From: Novosphingobium sp. ERN07
GTDB taxonomy: Bacteria > Pseudomonadota > Alphaproteobacteria > Sphingomonadales > Sphingomonadaceae
DNA length: 64,000 bases
Reading direction: 5' to 3'
NCBI RefSeq assembly: GCF_012641335.1
Contig: NZ_JABAID010000005.1
Location: forward strand, 1-64,000
Shown here: positions 35,477 to 44,372 of the stretch, piece by piece
How positions within the stretch are numbered: the stretch's first letter is position 1
Layout of the letters: every line of letters begins with the position of its first letter
Translations under genes and position numbers: made by a program
Notes under the pieces: generated by a model
What the model was told of the DNA's origin: nothing
Seen by the model: only the letters and a program-made list of their open reading frames with translations
Databases searched by the model: none

Positions 35477-36292
35477 ATGCGCTGGGTAAACCGACAGATC
35501 GGACGCCGACAGGCGATCGGCCTTGGCGCGATCCCGATCGTCCTTCTGGCAATCGCCTACCTCGTTGCATCGGCACAGCGCCACGCGCTGAACCCCGCCG
35601 ACAAGATCCTGCCACTGCCGACGGGGATGGCATCGGCGCTGTGGAAGATGATGCAGCAGCCCGATGCGCTTACTGGCAATCTGGTGTTCTGGGCCGATAC
35701 GCTGGCTAGCCTGCAGCGCCTCGGCCTCGGCCTTGGCATTGCGACGCTGATGGCCCTACTGGTGGGTCTGGTGCTGGGCGCGCTGCCCCCGGTGCGCGCC
35801 ATGTTCGGCCCGCTGGTGACCGGCATCGCGGTGATCCCACCCATTGCGCTGCTACCGATCCTGTTCATCGCGCTGGGCCTGGGTGAGACAGCCAAAGTGG
35901 CGCTGATCGTGATCGGCATCGCCCCAGTGATGGTGCGCGACGTGGCCGGGCACGTGGGCGCTTTGCCTCGCGAACAGATTGTCAAGGCGCAGACCCTGGG
36001 TGCAGGAAGCTGGCAGATCCTGCTGCGCGTAGCGCTGCCGCAAGCCCTGCCCCGGCTGATCGTGGCGCTCAAGCTGGCGCTGGGGCCGGCGTGGGTATTT
36101 CTGATCTCGGCAGAAGCCATCGCGTCCGACGTCGGCCTTGGCTACCGCATCTTCCTCGTCCGCCGCTATCTCACGATGGACGTGATCATCCCCTACGTGG
36201 CGTGGATTGCCCTGCTGGCGATCCTCATGGACGTGGCCCTGACCAAGCTGAGCCACAAAGCCTTCCCTTGGGCACACGGGGTGGCACGATGA
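35477..36292 (+). CDS. ABC transporter permease
   Basis: 271-residue inner-membrane permease of the BPD/SsuC type with about six helices. The EAA-like cytoplasmic loop that contacts the ATPase is seen as EQIVKAQTLGAGSWQILLRV followed by ALPQALP. It lies 40 bp after the binding protein and overlaps the ATPase start (ATGA at 36289). Forms the membrane channel of the guanidine/urea-type importer. Confidence 0.92.
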   Translation: MRWVNRQIGRRQAIGLGAIPIVLLAIAYLVASAQRHALNPADKILPLPTGMASALWKMMQQPDALTGNLVFWADTLASLQRLGLGLGIATLMALLVGLVLGALPPVRAMFGPLVTGIAVIPPIALLPILFIALGLGETAKVALIVIGIAPVMVRDVAGHVGALPREQIVKAQTLGAGSWQILLRVALPQALPRLIVALKLALGPAWVFLISAEAIASDVGLGYRIFLVRRYLTMDVIIPYVAWIALLAILMDVALTKLSHKAFPWAHGVAR

Positions 36293-37044
36293 GCGCGCTT
36301 CTCTCGTTGCGCGACGTGTGGGTCGAATATGGCGACCGCATCGTCCTTGAAAAAGTCGATCTCGATGTCGAGGCAGGCTCCTTCGTCTCGGTCGTCGGGC
36401 CATCGGGCGCGGGCAAGAGCACCTTCCTGCGGGTGGTACTGGGCCAGGAACAGGCCACACGCGGCACGATCACGCTGGATGGCGTACCGCTGCCGCCCGA
36501 ATGCGGCCCTGACCGGGGCGTGGTGTTCCAGAAGTATTCGGTGTTCCCGCACCTGACCGTGCTGGGCAACGTGGTGTTCGGGCTGGAATGCACCGCATCC
36601 CCGCTGCTGGGCCGCCTGTGCGGCGCAAAGCGCAAGGCGGCAGAGGCCGAAGCGGCGGAAATGCTGGCAGCGGTGGGCCTTGCGGACAGTATGCACCTTT
36701 ACCCGGCACAGATGTCCGGCGGGATGCAGCAGCGCCTTGCCATCGCCCAAGCTCTGATCAAGCGCCCGCGCATCCTGCTGCTGGATGAACCCTTTGGCGC
36801 GCTCGATCCCGGCATCCGAGCCGACATGCACGCGCTGATCACGAAGCTGTGGCGGCAATACGATCTGACCGTGATCATGGTGACGCACGACATCCGCGAG
36901 GCCTTCACTCTGGGCACCCGCGTGCTGGCGCTCGACAAGCGCCGCCATGACCCCCATGCGCCGCACCGCTTTGGCGCAACGGCAGTCTATGACCTGCCGC
37001 TGACCAAGCCTGCGCCGGTAGAGGAAGAGGACGAAGCGGCATGA
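36289..37044 (+). CDS. ABC transporter ATP-binding protein
   Basis: 251-residue ABC ATPase. Walker A GPSGAGKST, Q-loop in VVFQKYSVFP, signature MSGGMQQRLAIAQAL, Walker B RILLLDEPFGALDP and H-loop VTHDIREAF are all present. ATG 36289 overlaps the permease stop and its own stop overlaps the NikR-like gene (ATGA), so the chain is translationally coupled. Energises the importer. Confidence 0.95.
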   Translation: MSALLSLRDVWVEYGDRIVLEKVDLDVEAGSFVSVVGPSGAGKSTFLRVVLGQEQATRGTITLDGVPLPPECGPDRGVVFQKYSVFPHLTVLGNVVFGLECTASPLLGRLCGAKRKAAEAEAAEMLAAVGLADSMHLYPAQMSGGMQQRLAIAQALIKRPRILLLDEPFGALDPGIRADMHALITKLWRQYDLTVIMVTHDIREAFTLGTRVLALDKRRHDPHAPHRFGATAVYDLPLTKPAPVEEEDEAA

Positions 37045-37520
37045 CGCCCTCCCCCGAACCGCTCGCGCGGATGAGCATGAGCCTGCCTGCCAGCCTGTTC
37101 CGCAAGCTGGACATGATGGTGGAAGAGCGCCGCCTGCCCTCGCGCTCGCAACTGATTGCCGAACTGATCCGCCACGCGCTTGCCGCGCACGAGGCCTATA
37201 CCCGACCCGAAGAGATGCTCGCGGGCACGATCACCGTCGTCTATCGCGGCGACCGTGGCCGGGTGCGGCACCAGTTGGCGCAGACGCAGGCGCACTACCT
37301 CAAAGAGGTGATCTCCTCGCAGCACGTCTTCCTGCAGGATGACCAATCACTGGAAGTGCTGCTGGTCCAAGGACCGGCGGTAAGGCTCAAAGATCTTTCC
37401 GATGCGCTGCGCCGGGTGCGCGGCGTGCAGCAGCTTGAACTCGTAACGACAACCGCCCTTCTCCCGCCGCTCTACGAGCAGGACGGAAGCGAAGGCGAAA
37501 CCGATGGAGCGGTGGAATGA
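37041..37520 (+). CDS. NikR-like ribbon-helix-helix regulator lacking nickel ligands
   Basis: 159-residue CopG/NikR-type regulator: N-terminal ribbon-helix-helix (RMSMSLPASLFRKLDMM, then LPSRSQLIAELIRHAL) and a C-terminal ACT-like NikR domain (about 55-140). Hand comparison with E. coli NikR from memory puts a histidine at the His76 place (QTQAHYL) and at His87 (SSQHVFL), but Phe replaces His89 and Ser replaces Cys95 (DDQSLEV against DDCLEI). Loss of two of four ligands argues against nickel sensing. Overlapped by ATGA at both ends within the guanidine operon, so it probably controls that operon through palindromes near 34150-34195. Confidence 0.85.
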   Translation: MTPSPEPLARMSMSLPASLFRKLDMMVEERRLPSRSQLIAELIRHALAAHEAYTRPEEMLAGTITVVYRGDRGRVRHQLAQTQAHYLKEVISSQHVFLQDDQSLEVLLVQGPAVRLKDLSDALRRVRGVQQLELVTTTALLPPLYEQDGSEGETDGAVE

Positions 37521-38341
37521 CGCAGACCCTCGCCAACCCGATGGCCGCGCGCGATCATGCGCGCAGCATGGGCGGCACCGTGGTGGAAGCCATGCCGGTG
37601 CTGCCGCCTGTTGCGTCAGACCTTCCGGCAGGTGTCTCTGCCGATGGCGTCGTGTGGGAAGAAACGATTGCGCCGGGCGGCTATGCTACGCGACGTTTGG
37701 CGCGCGGCAGCCGTCTGCGACTGATCGATGTGGAGGGCGATGCCTGCGCCGGACTTCAGGTGTTCAACGCCGAAATGCCGACCGAGCGGCTGAACGTGGC
37801 CGATACGGTTAAGGTGCAATGGAACGCCTATCTCGCTGCGGGCAAGCTGCTGCTGTCGGACATGGGCCGCGTGCTGATGAGCATCGAGGCAGACGATGCC
37901 GAAACGCATGACTGCTTTTCCGGCACGTCGAACGCTGCCACGAACGCTGCGAAATATGGCGAAGGCCGCAACAGCGGGGCCTATCCCAACGGGCGCGACC
38001 GTTTTTTGCTGGGCGCTGCGAAGCATGGGCTGGGGCGGCGCGATGTGCATCCTTGCGTGAACCTGTTCAAGGGAACGCGGATCGAACTGGACGGCACGAT
38101 CACGCCGCAAGTCGGCCCCTTCGCACCGGGTCGGCAAGTGGTGCTGCAGGCGGAAATGGACGTGATCGTGGTGATCGCCAATTGCCCGCATGTGCTTGAT
38201 CCAAGGCCGGAATACAGCGCCACCCCGCTGCGGGCAACCGCGTGGCGCGGGCCGGTGACCACCGAAACCGACCCCATCCGCAACGCGACGCCGGAGGGCC
38301 TGCGCGCCTTCCTCAACGTCGAAGACTACTACCGCCGCTGA
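37517..38341 (+). CDS. DUF1989 protein, larger subunit of putative carboxyguanidine deiminase
   Basis: 274-residue DUF1989 protein, of the type long annotated as urea carboxylase-associated protein 2. Motifs: LRLIDVEGDACAGLQVFNAE, DMGRVLMSIEADDAETHDCF, a probable metal site in the Cys/His-containing segments (HDCFSG; DVHPCVNLFKG) and VIVVIANCPHVLDP. DUF1989 pairs next to this class of carboxylase have been shown to deiminate carboxyguanidine to allophanate. ATG 37517 overlaps the regulator stop (ATGA). Forms a pair with the next gene. Confidence 0.87.
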   Translation: MTQTLANPMAARDHARSMGGTVVEAMPVLPPVASDLPAGVSADGVVWEETIAPGGYATRRLARGSRLRLIDVEGDACAGLQVFNAEMPTERLNVADTVKVQWNAYLAAGKLLLSDMGRVLMSIEADDAETHDCFSGTSNAATNAAKYGEGRNSGAYPNGRDRFLLGAAKHGLGRRDVHPCVNLFKGTRIELDGTITPQVGPFAPGRQVVLQAEMDVIVVIANCPHVLDPRPEYSATPLRATAWRGPVTTETDPIRNATPEGLRAFLNVEDYYRR

Positions 38342-38356
38342 ACAAGGATTGAAGCG

Positions 38357-38989
38357 ATGAGCGATCCCCATCTCGCCGGCCTCTCCGCCACCATCGTCCA
38401 CGACGAAATCGTGCCCGCCCGCGCGCCCTGGCTCTACCACGTGCTGAAAGGCCAGACGCTGCGCATCGTCGATCTTGAAGGCAATCAGGCAGTAGACTTC
38501 CTGCTCTACAGGGCAGCCGACGACGCCGAGCGCTACAGCGCGCAGGATACCGTGGCGGCGCAGGGCAACCTGTTCCTGCGCACGGGCACGCAACTCATGT
38601 CGAACGAAGGCCGCCCGATGATGACCATCGCGGCTTCGGCGGTGGATTATCACGATACCATCGGCGGCGCATGTTCTTGTGAATCCAACACCTTGCGCTA
38701 TGGTCATCACACAAAGTCGCAACATGCCTGCGTCGAAAACTTCCTCGAAGCCAACCTGCTGGAAGGGCGCGGCAAGCGCGATATCGTTTCGAACATCAAC
38801 TTCTTCATGAACGTGCCGGTCGAGGCTGACGGGACGCTGGGCATCGTTGATGGTATTTCGGCCCCCGGCCTGACCGTGGACTTGCGGGCAGAAATGGACG
38901 TGATCGTCGTCGTCTCAAACTGCCCGCAGATCAACAACCCCTGCAACGCCTTCAACCCCACCCCTGTTCGCATGATCGTGGCCGCATGA
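38357..38989 (+). CDS. DUF1989 protein, smaller subunit of putative carboxyguanidine deiminase
   Basis: 210-residue DUF1989 paralogue (urea carboxylase-associated protein 1). LRIVDLEGNQAVDFLLY, GACSCESNTLRYGHH (likely zinc ligands) and VIVVVSNCPQINNPCN parallel the larger subunit. 15 bp after that gene, overlapping the carboxylase start (ATGA at 38986). The two proteins are expected to form the heteromeric deiminase that makes allophanate and ammonia. Confidence 0.87.
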   Translation: MSDPHLAGLSATIVHDEIVPARAPWLYHVLKGQTLRIVDLEGNQAVDFLLYRAADDAERYSAQDTVAAQGNLFLRTGTQLMSNEGRPMMTIAASAVDYHDTIGGACSCESNTLRYGHHTKSQHACVENFLEANLLEGRGKRDIVSNINFFMNVPVEADGTLGIVDGISAPGLTVDLRAEMDVIVVVSNCPQINNPCNAFNPTPVRMIVAA

Positions 38990-41900
38990 CTTTTGATACC
39001 GTTCTGATCGCCAACCGCGGTGCGATTGCCACCCGGATCATCCGCACGTTGCGGCGCATGGGGCTGCGCTCGGTCGCCGTCTATTCAGACGCGGATGAAG
39101 GCTCGCTTCACGTGGCGGAAGCTGACGAGGCCGTCTGCATCGGCGGCGCGCGACCGAGCGAGAGCTATCTTGACATTGCCAAGATCATCGACGCGGCAAA
39201 ACGCACCGGTGCGGGCGCAATCCATCCGGGCTATGGCTTCCTTTCGGAAAACACCGAATTTGCCGCCGCCTGTGCCGAGGCAGGCATCGTGTTCATCGGC
39301 CCCACAGCGGACAATATCCGCACCTTCGGGCTGAAGCACAGCGCACGCGAACTGGCAGCCGCGCACAACCTGCCGCTCGCCCCCGGCAGCGATCTTCTGA
39401 CCGGTGAAGTTGAAGCCATCGCAGCAGCGCACGCCATCGGCTTTCCCGTCATGCTCAAGGCCACGGCGGGCGGCGGCGGCATCGGGATGCGTGTGTGTGA
39501 AACCGAAGCCGACGTGCGCGATGGCTTTGCCGCCGTCGCGCGACTGGGGCAAAGCAACTTTGGCGATGCAGGCGTGTTCCTCGAACGCTTCGTGCGGCGC
39601 GCGCGGCACGTGGAAGTGCAGATCTTTGGCGATGGCGCGGGCTGCGTGGTGGCACTGGGCGAACGCGATTGCTCGCTCCAGCGGCGCAACCAGAAAGTGG
39701 TGGAAGAAGCCCCTGCCCCGCTCCTCCCCGAAACCATTCGGCAGGCACTGTTCGCCGCCGCAATCCGGCTGGGTGAAGCGGCAAAATACCGCAGCGCAGG
39801 CACGGTCGAATTCCTCTACGATGCCGACCGCGAAGAGTTCTTCTTCCTTGAAATGAACACCCGCCTTCAGGTGGAGCACGGCGTGACCGAAATGGTCTTC
39901 GGCGTGGATCTGGTAGAGTGGATGATCCGGGGCGCAGCGGGCGACTACGCCTTCCTCAATACCGCACCGACCACGCCAAAGGGCCATTCCGTGCAGGTCC
40001 GGCTCTACGCCGAAGACCCCGCACTCGATTATCGCCCAACCTCCGGCAAATTGACGTGCGTCCAGTTCCCCGAAGGCGTGCGGACCGAAACGTGGATCAT
40101 GGCGGGCAGTGAAGTCAGCGCGTTCTACGATCCGATGCTGGCCAAGCTGATCGTCCATGCAGAAAGCCGAGAAGCCGCTGTGGCCGCAATGCAGCAGGCC
40201 TTGGAGGAGAGCCGGATCGACGGGATCGAAACGAACCTGCGCTGGCTGGGCGACGTGGTTGCCTCTGCCGCTTTCACCACTGGAGAGGTTTCCACCCGCG
40301 CGCTGGAGAGTGTGCACTACGCCCCGCAAAGCATCCGCGTGGTCAGCGGCGGCACCGCCACCACCGTGCAGGACTGGCCGGGGCGGCAGAAGCTCTGGGC
40401 CGTAGGCGTGCCTCCGTCAGGCCCGATGGACGACCAATCGTTCCGCATCGGCAACCGCCTGCTGGGCAATCCCGAAGGCATGGCCGGGCTGGAAATGACC
40501 GTGACCGGTCCCACACTCACCTTCTCGGCCCCCGCGCGCATCTGCCTGACAGGCGCTGATTTTGGCGCAACGCTTGATGGCATATCCGTACCGCTGGGCC
40601 AACCTATCGCCATAGCGGCAGGTCAGACGCTCAGCATGGGGCGCGCTTCCGGCGGTGGGATGCGCGGCTATCTGCTGATCGCGGGCGGATTGGACATTGC
40701 ACCCTATCTCGGCAGTTGCAGCACTTTCGAACTCGGCCAGTTCGGCGGCCACGCTGCGCGGCGGCTGGTGGCAGGCGATGTGCTGCACCTTGCTGGCAAG
40801 GCGACGGGCGAGGCACCACTAGGCATTCCCCTGCCCGAACTGCCCACCGACTGGACCCTTCGCGTGCTTTACGGCCCACACGGTGCGCCGGATTTCTTCA
40901 CCGATGACGATATCGACATGATCGTCGCCGCTGACTGGCAGGTGCACTACAACTCTAACCGCACGGGCGTGCGCCTCGTCGGCCCCAAGCCCGAATGGGC
41001 GCGGCGCGATGGAGGTGAAGCGGGATTGCACCCATCGAATATTCACGACAATCCCTACGCCATCGGCGCGGTCGATTTCACCGGCGACATGCCGATCATC
41101 CTCGGCCCTGATGGCCCTTCGCTGGGCGGTTTCGTCTGCCCCTTCGTGGTGATCGCCGCGGATTTGTGGAAGGTCGGCCAGCTTTCGGCAGGGGACAAAG
41201 TGCGCTTCGTGCCTGTGAACATGGCCGAAGCGACCGCTGCGACTGCCGCACAAACCGACCTGCTTCTGAACGGCACCAAGACGCCACCTAGCCGCACCTG
41301 CGCTGTCGCTACGCAGACTCCGGTGCTTGCAGAACTGCCTGAAGGACCAGCACACCCGCGCACGGTTTATCGTCAGCAGGGCGACCGCAACATCCTTGTC
41401 GAATACGGCCCAATCGTGCTCGACATCGAACTGCGCATCCGTGTTCACGCGCTGATGATTGAACTGGAACGCATGGCCCTGCCCGGCGTGATCGACATCG
41501 TTCCGGGCATCCGCTCGCTGCAATTGCACTTCGATGGCGCAGCGCTGGATCAGGCCGCGGCGCTGGCCGCACTCATCGCCGCGGAAGAGCGGCTGGGCGA
41601 TCTGGAGGATTTTGCGATCCCTTCGCGCATTGTCCACCTGCCGCTAAGCTGGCGCGATCCCGCCACGCTGGAGACTATCGAGAAGTACATGGGCGCGGTC
41701 CGCGATGATGCGCCGTGGTGCCCGGACAACATCGAATTCATTCGCCGTATCAATGGCTTGCCCGATGTGGCGGCGGTGGAGAACCTGATCTTCGAGGCGA
41801 GCTACCTCGTCATGGGTCTGGGCGATGTCTATTTGGGCGCGCCGGTGGCCACACCGGTCGATCCCCGGCACCGCCTTGTCACCACCAAATACAACCCCGC

Positions 41901-42582
41901 CCGCACCTGGACACCGCCCAACGTGGTGGGCATCGGTGGGGCTTACATGTGCATCTATGGCATGGAAGGCCCCGGCGGTTACCAGTTGTTCGGACGCACC
42001 ATTCAGGTGTGGAACACCCACCGCCAGACTGCCGACTTCACCGAAGGCAAGCCGTGGCTGCTCCGCTTCTTCGACCAGATCCGCTTCTACCCGGTAAGCG
42101 CCGAGGAACTGGCCGAATGGCGGCGCGATTTTCCCAGCGGGCGGCGGTCGATCAGGATCGAACCTTCCGAGTTCCGCCTGTCCGATTACCGCAAATACCT
42201 TGCCGATAATGCCGATGCGATCAGCGCGTTCGAAGCCAGCCGCAAGGCTGCGTTCGATGCAGAGCGTGCCGACTGGGAAGCCAAGGGCGAGTTCGACCGC
42301 GTTTCCGCGCTGGCCGATGCCGATACACCCACCGAAACCGTCATCGCCGTGCCTGATGGCGCAGACGTGGTGGAAGCGCCGTTCGGAGGCAGCGTGTGGA
42401 AGCTGCTTGTGGCCCCCGGAGACGAAGTTCAGGCGGGCGATACGATTGCCGTGCTGGAATCGATGAAGATGGAATGCCCGGTGCTCAGCCCCAATTCGGG
42501 CAAGGTCGTGGCGCTCTATGTCAGCGAGAAGCAATCGTTGCAGCCGGGTGCGCCGATCTTTGCGCTGGAGAAAGCAGCATGA
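38986..42582 (+). CDS. Biotin-dependent guanidine (urea-type) carboxylase
   Basis: 1198-residue single-chain carboxylase. Residues 1-450: biotin carboxylase (VLIANRGAIATRIIRTLRR start, ATP-grasp glycine-rich loop TAGGGGIGMR). About 450-1100: the carboxyltransferase built from KipA/KipI-like (AHS2/AHS1) domains (VQDWPGRQKLWAVGVPPSGP, RQQGDRNILVEYG). C-terminal biotinyl domain with Lys1161 in VLESMKMECPV. In urea carboxylases one residue (Asn1330 in the yeast enzyme numbering) marks urea use and Asp marks guanidine use. By estimate that residue is Asp697 here (AVDFTGDMP), and the DUF1989 neighbours agree, so guanidine is favoured. The residue match is from memory. Confidence 0.88.
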   Translation: MTFDTVLIANRGAIATRIIRTLRRMGLRSVAVYSDADEGSLHVAEADEAVCIGGARPSESYLDIAKIIDAAKRTGAGAIHPGYGFLSENTEFAAACAEAGIVFIGPTADNIRTFGLKHSARELAAAHNLPLAPGSDLLTGEVEAIAAAHAIGFPVMLKATAGGGGIGMRVCETEADVRDGFAAVARLGQSNFGDAGVFLERFVRRARHVEVQIFGDGAGCVVALGERDCSLQRRNQKVVEEAPAPLLPETIRQALFAAAIRLGEAAKYRSAGTVEFLYDADREEFFFLEMNTRLQVEHGVTEMVFGVDLVEWMIRGAAGDYAFLNTAPTTPKGHSVQVRLYAEDPALDYRPTSGKLTCVQFPEGVRTETWIMAGSEVSAFYDPMLAKLIVHAESREAAVAAMQQALEESRIDGIETNLRWLGDVVASAAFTTGEVSTRALESVHYAPQSIRVVSGGTATTVQDWPGRQKLWAVGVPPSGPMDDQSFRIGNRLLGNPEGMAGLEMTVTGPTLTFSAPARICLTGADFGATLDGISVPLGQPIAIAAGQTLSMGRASGGGMRGYLLIAGGLDIAPYLGSCSTFELGQFGGHAARRLVAGDVLHLAGKATGEAPLGIPLPELPTDWTLRVLYGPHGAPDFFTDDDIDMIVAADWQVHYNSNRTGVRLVGPKPEWARRDGGEAGLHPSNIHDNPYAIGAVDFTGDMPIILGPDGPSLGGFVCPFVVIAADLWKVGQLSAGDKVRFVPVNMAEATAATAAQTDLLLNGTKTPPSRTCAVATQTPVLAELPEGPAHPRTVYRQQGDRNILVEYGPIVLDIELRIRVHALMIELERMALPGVIDIVPGIRSLQLHFDGAALDQAAALAALIAAEERLGDLEDFAIPSRIVHLPLSWRDPATLETIEKYMGAVRDDAPWCPDNIEFIRRINGLPDVAAVENLIFEASYLVMGLGDVYLGAPVATPVDPRHRLVTTKYNPARTWTPPNVVGIGGAYMCIYGMEGPGGYQLFGRTIQVWNTHRQTADFTEGKPWLLRFFDQIRFYPVSAEELAEWRRDFPSGRRSIRIEPSEFRLSDYRKYLADNADAISAFEASRKAAFDAERADWEAKGEFDRVSALADADTPTETVIAVPDGADVVEAPFGGSVWKLLVAPGDEVQAGDTIAVLESMKMECPVLSPNSGKVVALYVSEKQSLQPGAPIFALEKAA

Positions 42583-44348
42583 GCGCGCCCTTCCGGCAGA
42601 GTGCCACCGTGATTGCCGAAGCGGTGCGTTCAAGCGCGACAAGTGCGGTTACGGTGATGGAACAGACGCTGGCGCGCATCGCTGCCTATGACGCGGTGCA
42701 GCCGCAGGTGTGGATCAGCCGCGCATCGGCGGAAAGCCTGCTCGAACAGGCCCGCGCGGTGGATGCCCGGGTGGCAGCGGGTGAGCGGCTGCCGCTGGCG
42801 GGCGTGCCCTTTGCGGCCAAGGACAACATCGACGTTGCCGGGTTCGAAACGACCGCAGCCTGCCCCGCCTTTGCCTACAACCCGCAAGCCGATGCCACGG
42901 TGGCCACCAGACTGGCTGGAGCAGGCGCGATCTGCGTGGGCAAGACCAATCTCGATCAGTTCGCCACCGGGCTTGTCGGCACACGCAGCCCCTATGGCAT
43001 TCCACGCAACGCCTCGAACCTTGCCTATGTCAGCGGTGGTTCGAGTTCCGGATCTGCGGTGGCTGTGGCGGCAGGGCTGGTACCGATTGCACTGGGCACC
43101 GATACCGCAGGCTCTGGCCGCGTGCCCGCCGCATTCAACCACCTGATCGGTTTCAAGCCCACCAAGGGCCGCTGGTCCACCGCCGGGCTGGTTCCTGCTT
43201 GCCGCAGCATCGATTGCATCAGCGTGTTTGCCGATGATGTGGCCGATGCGCGGCTGGTGGATGAGGTGATAGCCGGTTTCGATCCCATAGATCCGTGGTC
43301 GAAGCCGCTGGCCGACCGCAACCTTGCCGCCAAAGTCATCGGCGTGCCCCGGCGCGAACAGCGGCTTTGGTTTGGTGATCTGGAATCCGAATATCTCTAT
43401 GACATGGCGCTGGAAAAGCTGGGCGAACTGGCGACAGTCGTCGAAATCGACATGGCCCCGCTGCAGGAAGCCGCGCTGCTGCTGTATAACGGGCCGTGGG
43501 TGGCAGAGCGCACTGCGGCCATCGCCAAGCTGCTGACCGAAAACCCCGAAGCCGTCGATCCCACCGTTCGCAGCGTGGTGGAAGCAGGTTGGGACAAGAG
43601 CGCGGTCGAGCTGTGGAACGGCATCTACCGCATGGCCGAATTGAAACGGCACGCTGATGAACTACTGCAACTGGTGGACATGCTGGTGTTCCCCACCACG
43701 GGCACGACCTATCGCGTGGACGAACTGCTGGCAGCTCCGGTGGCGCTCAACAGCAATCTTGGTGCCTACACCAATTTCGTGAACCTGTTGGATATGGCCG
43801 CCGTTGCCGTCCCTGCGGGCCAGCGCGCCAATGGCACAGGCTTTGGCATCACGCTGATCGGCCCGGCAGACAGCGACCGCGCGCTGATGACCGCCGCCGA
43901 AGCATGGCTCGCCGCCGCGCAATTACCACCCCCACCCCCGCTCGATCTGGAGGGCAAGATGCAGACCGTGAAATTGGCCGTCGTTGGCGCACATCTGGAA
44001 GGAATGCCGCTGCACTGGCAGCTTACATCACGCAACGCCACCTTCGTGGGCGCGTTCGAGACTGCGCCCACCTATCGCCTCTACGCCATTGCCGATAGCG
44101 TGCCGCCCAAGCCAGCACTGGTGTTCAGCGAAGATGGCGCGGCGATCAAGCTGGAGGTTTATGAAATGGGCGTAGCCGAATTTGGCAGCTTCGTGGTGGA
44201 CGTACCGCCGCCGCTTGCCATCGGCACCGTCACGCTGGCCGATGGCAGCAGCGTGAAAGGCTTTGTTTCAGAGCCGCGCGCGCTTGCCGGGGCGGAAGAC
44301 ATCACGCACCTTGGCGGGTGGCGCGCCTATATCGCCAGCAAATCCTGA
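42579..44348 (+). CDS. atzF: Allophanate hydrolase
   Basis: 589-residue amidase-signature enzyme that converts allophanate to ammonia and carbon dioxide. The Ser-cis-Ser-Lys triad is visible: Lys81 (FAAKDNID), Ser155 (SGGSSSGS), Ser179 (GTDTAGSGR). A C-terminal domain (about 455-589) with GMPLHWQLTSRNA and VPPPLAIGTVTLADG is the usual allophanate hydrolase extension. ATG 42579 overlaps the carboxylase stop (ATGA). Last step of the guanidine nitrogen pathway encoded here. Confidence 0.94.
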   Translation: MSAPFRQSATVIAEAVRSSATSAVTVMEQTLARIAAYDAVQPQVWISRASAESLLEQARAVDARVAAGERLPLAGVPFAAKDNIDVAGFETTAACPAFAYNPQADATVATRLAGAGAICVGKTNLDQFATGLVGTRSPYGIPRNASNLAYVSGGSSSGSAVAVAAGLVPIALGTDTAGSGRVPAAFNHLIGFKPTKGRWSTAGLVPACRSIDCISVFADDVADARLVDEVIAGFDPIDPWSKPLADRNLAAKVIGVPRREQRLWFGDLESEYLYDMALEKLGELATVVEIDMAPLQEAALLLYNGPWVAERTAAIAKLLTENPEAVDPTVRSVVEAGWDKSAVELWNGIYRMAELKRHADELLQLVDMLVFPTTGTTYRVDELLAAPVALNSNLGAYTNFVNLLDMAAVAVPAGQRANGTGFGITLIGPADSDRALMTAAEAWLAAAQLPPPPPLDLEGKMQTVKLAVVGAHLEGMPLHWQLTSRNATFVGAFETAPTYRLYAIADSVPPKPALVFSEDGAAIKLEVYEMGVAEFGSFVVDVPPPLAIGTVTLADGSSVKGFVSEPRALAGAEDITHLGGWRAYIASKS

Positions 44349-44372
44349 TCCATCAGCCAAAGGCCTTCCCCG

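Noticed and set aside
37041..37520. True nickel regulator NikR with a nickel ABC transporter
   Set aside because: Two ligand positions are replaced, and the ABC system belongs to a guanidine/urea carboxylase operon with no nickel enzyme nearby.
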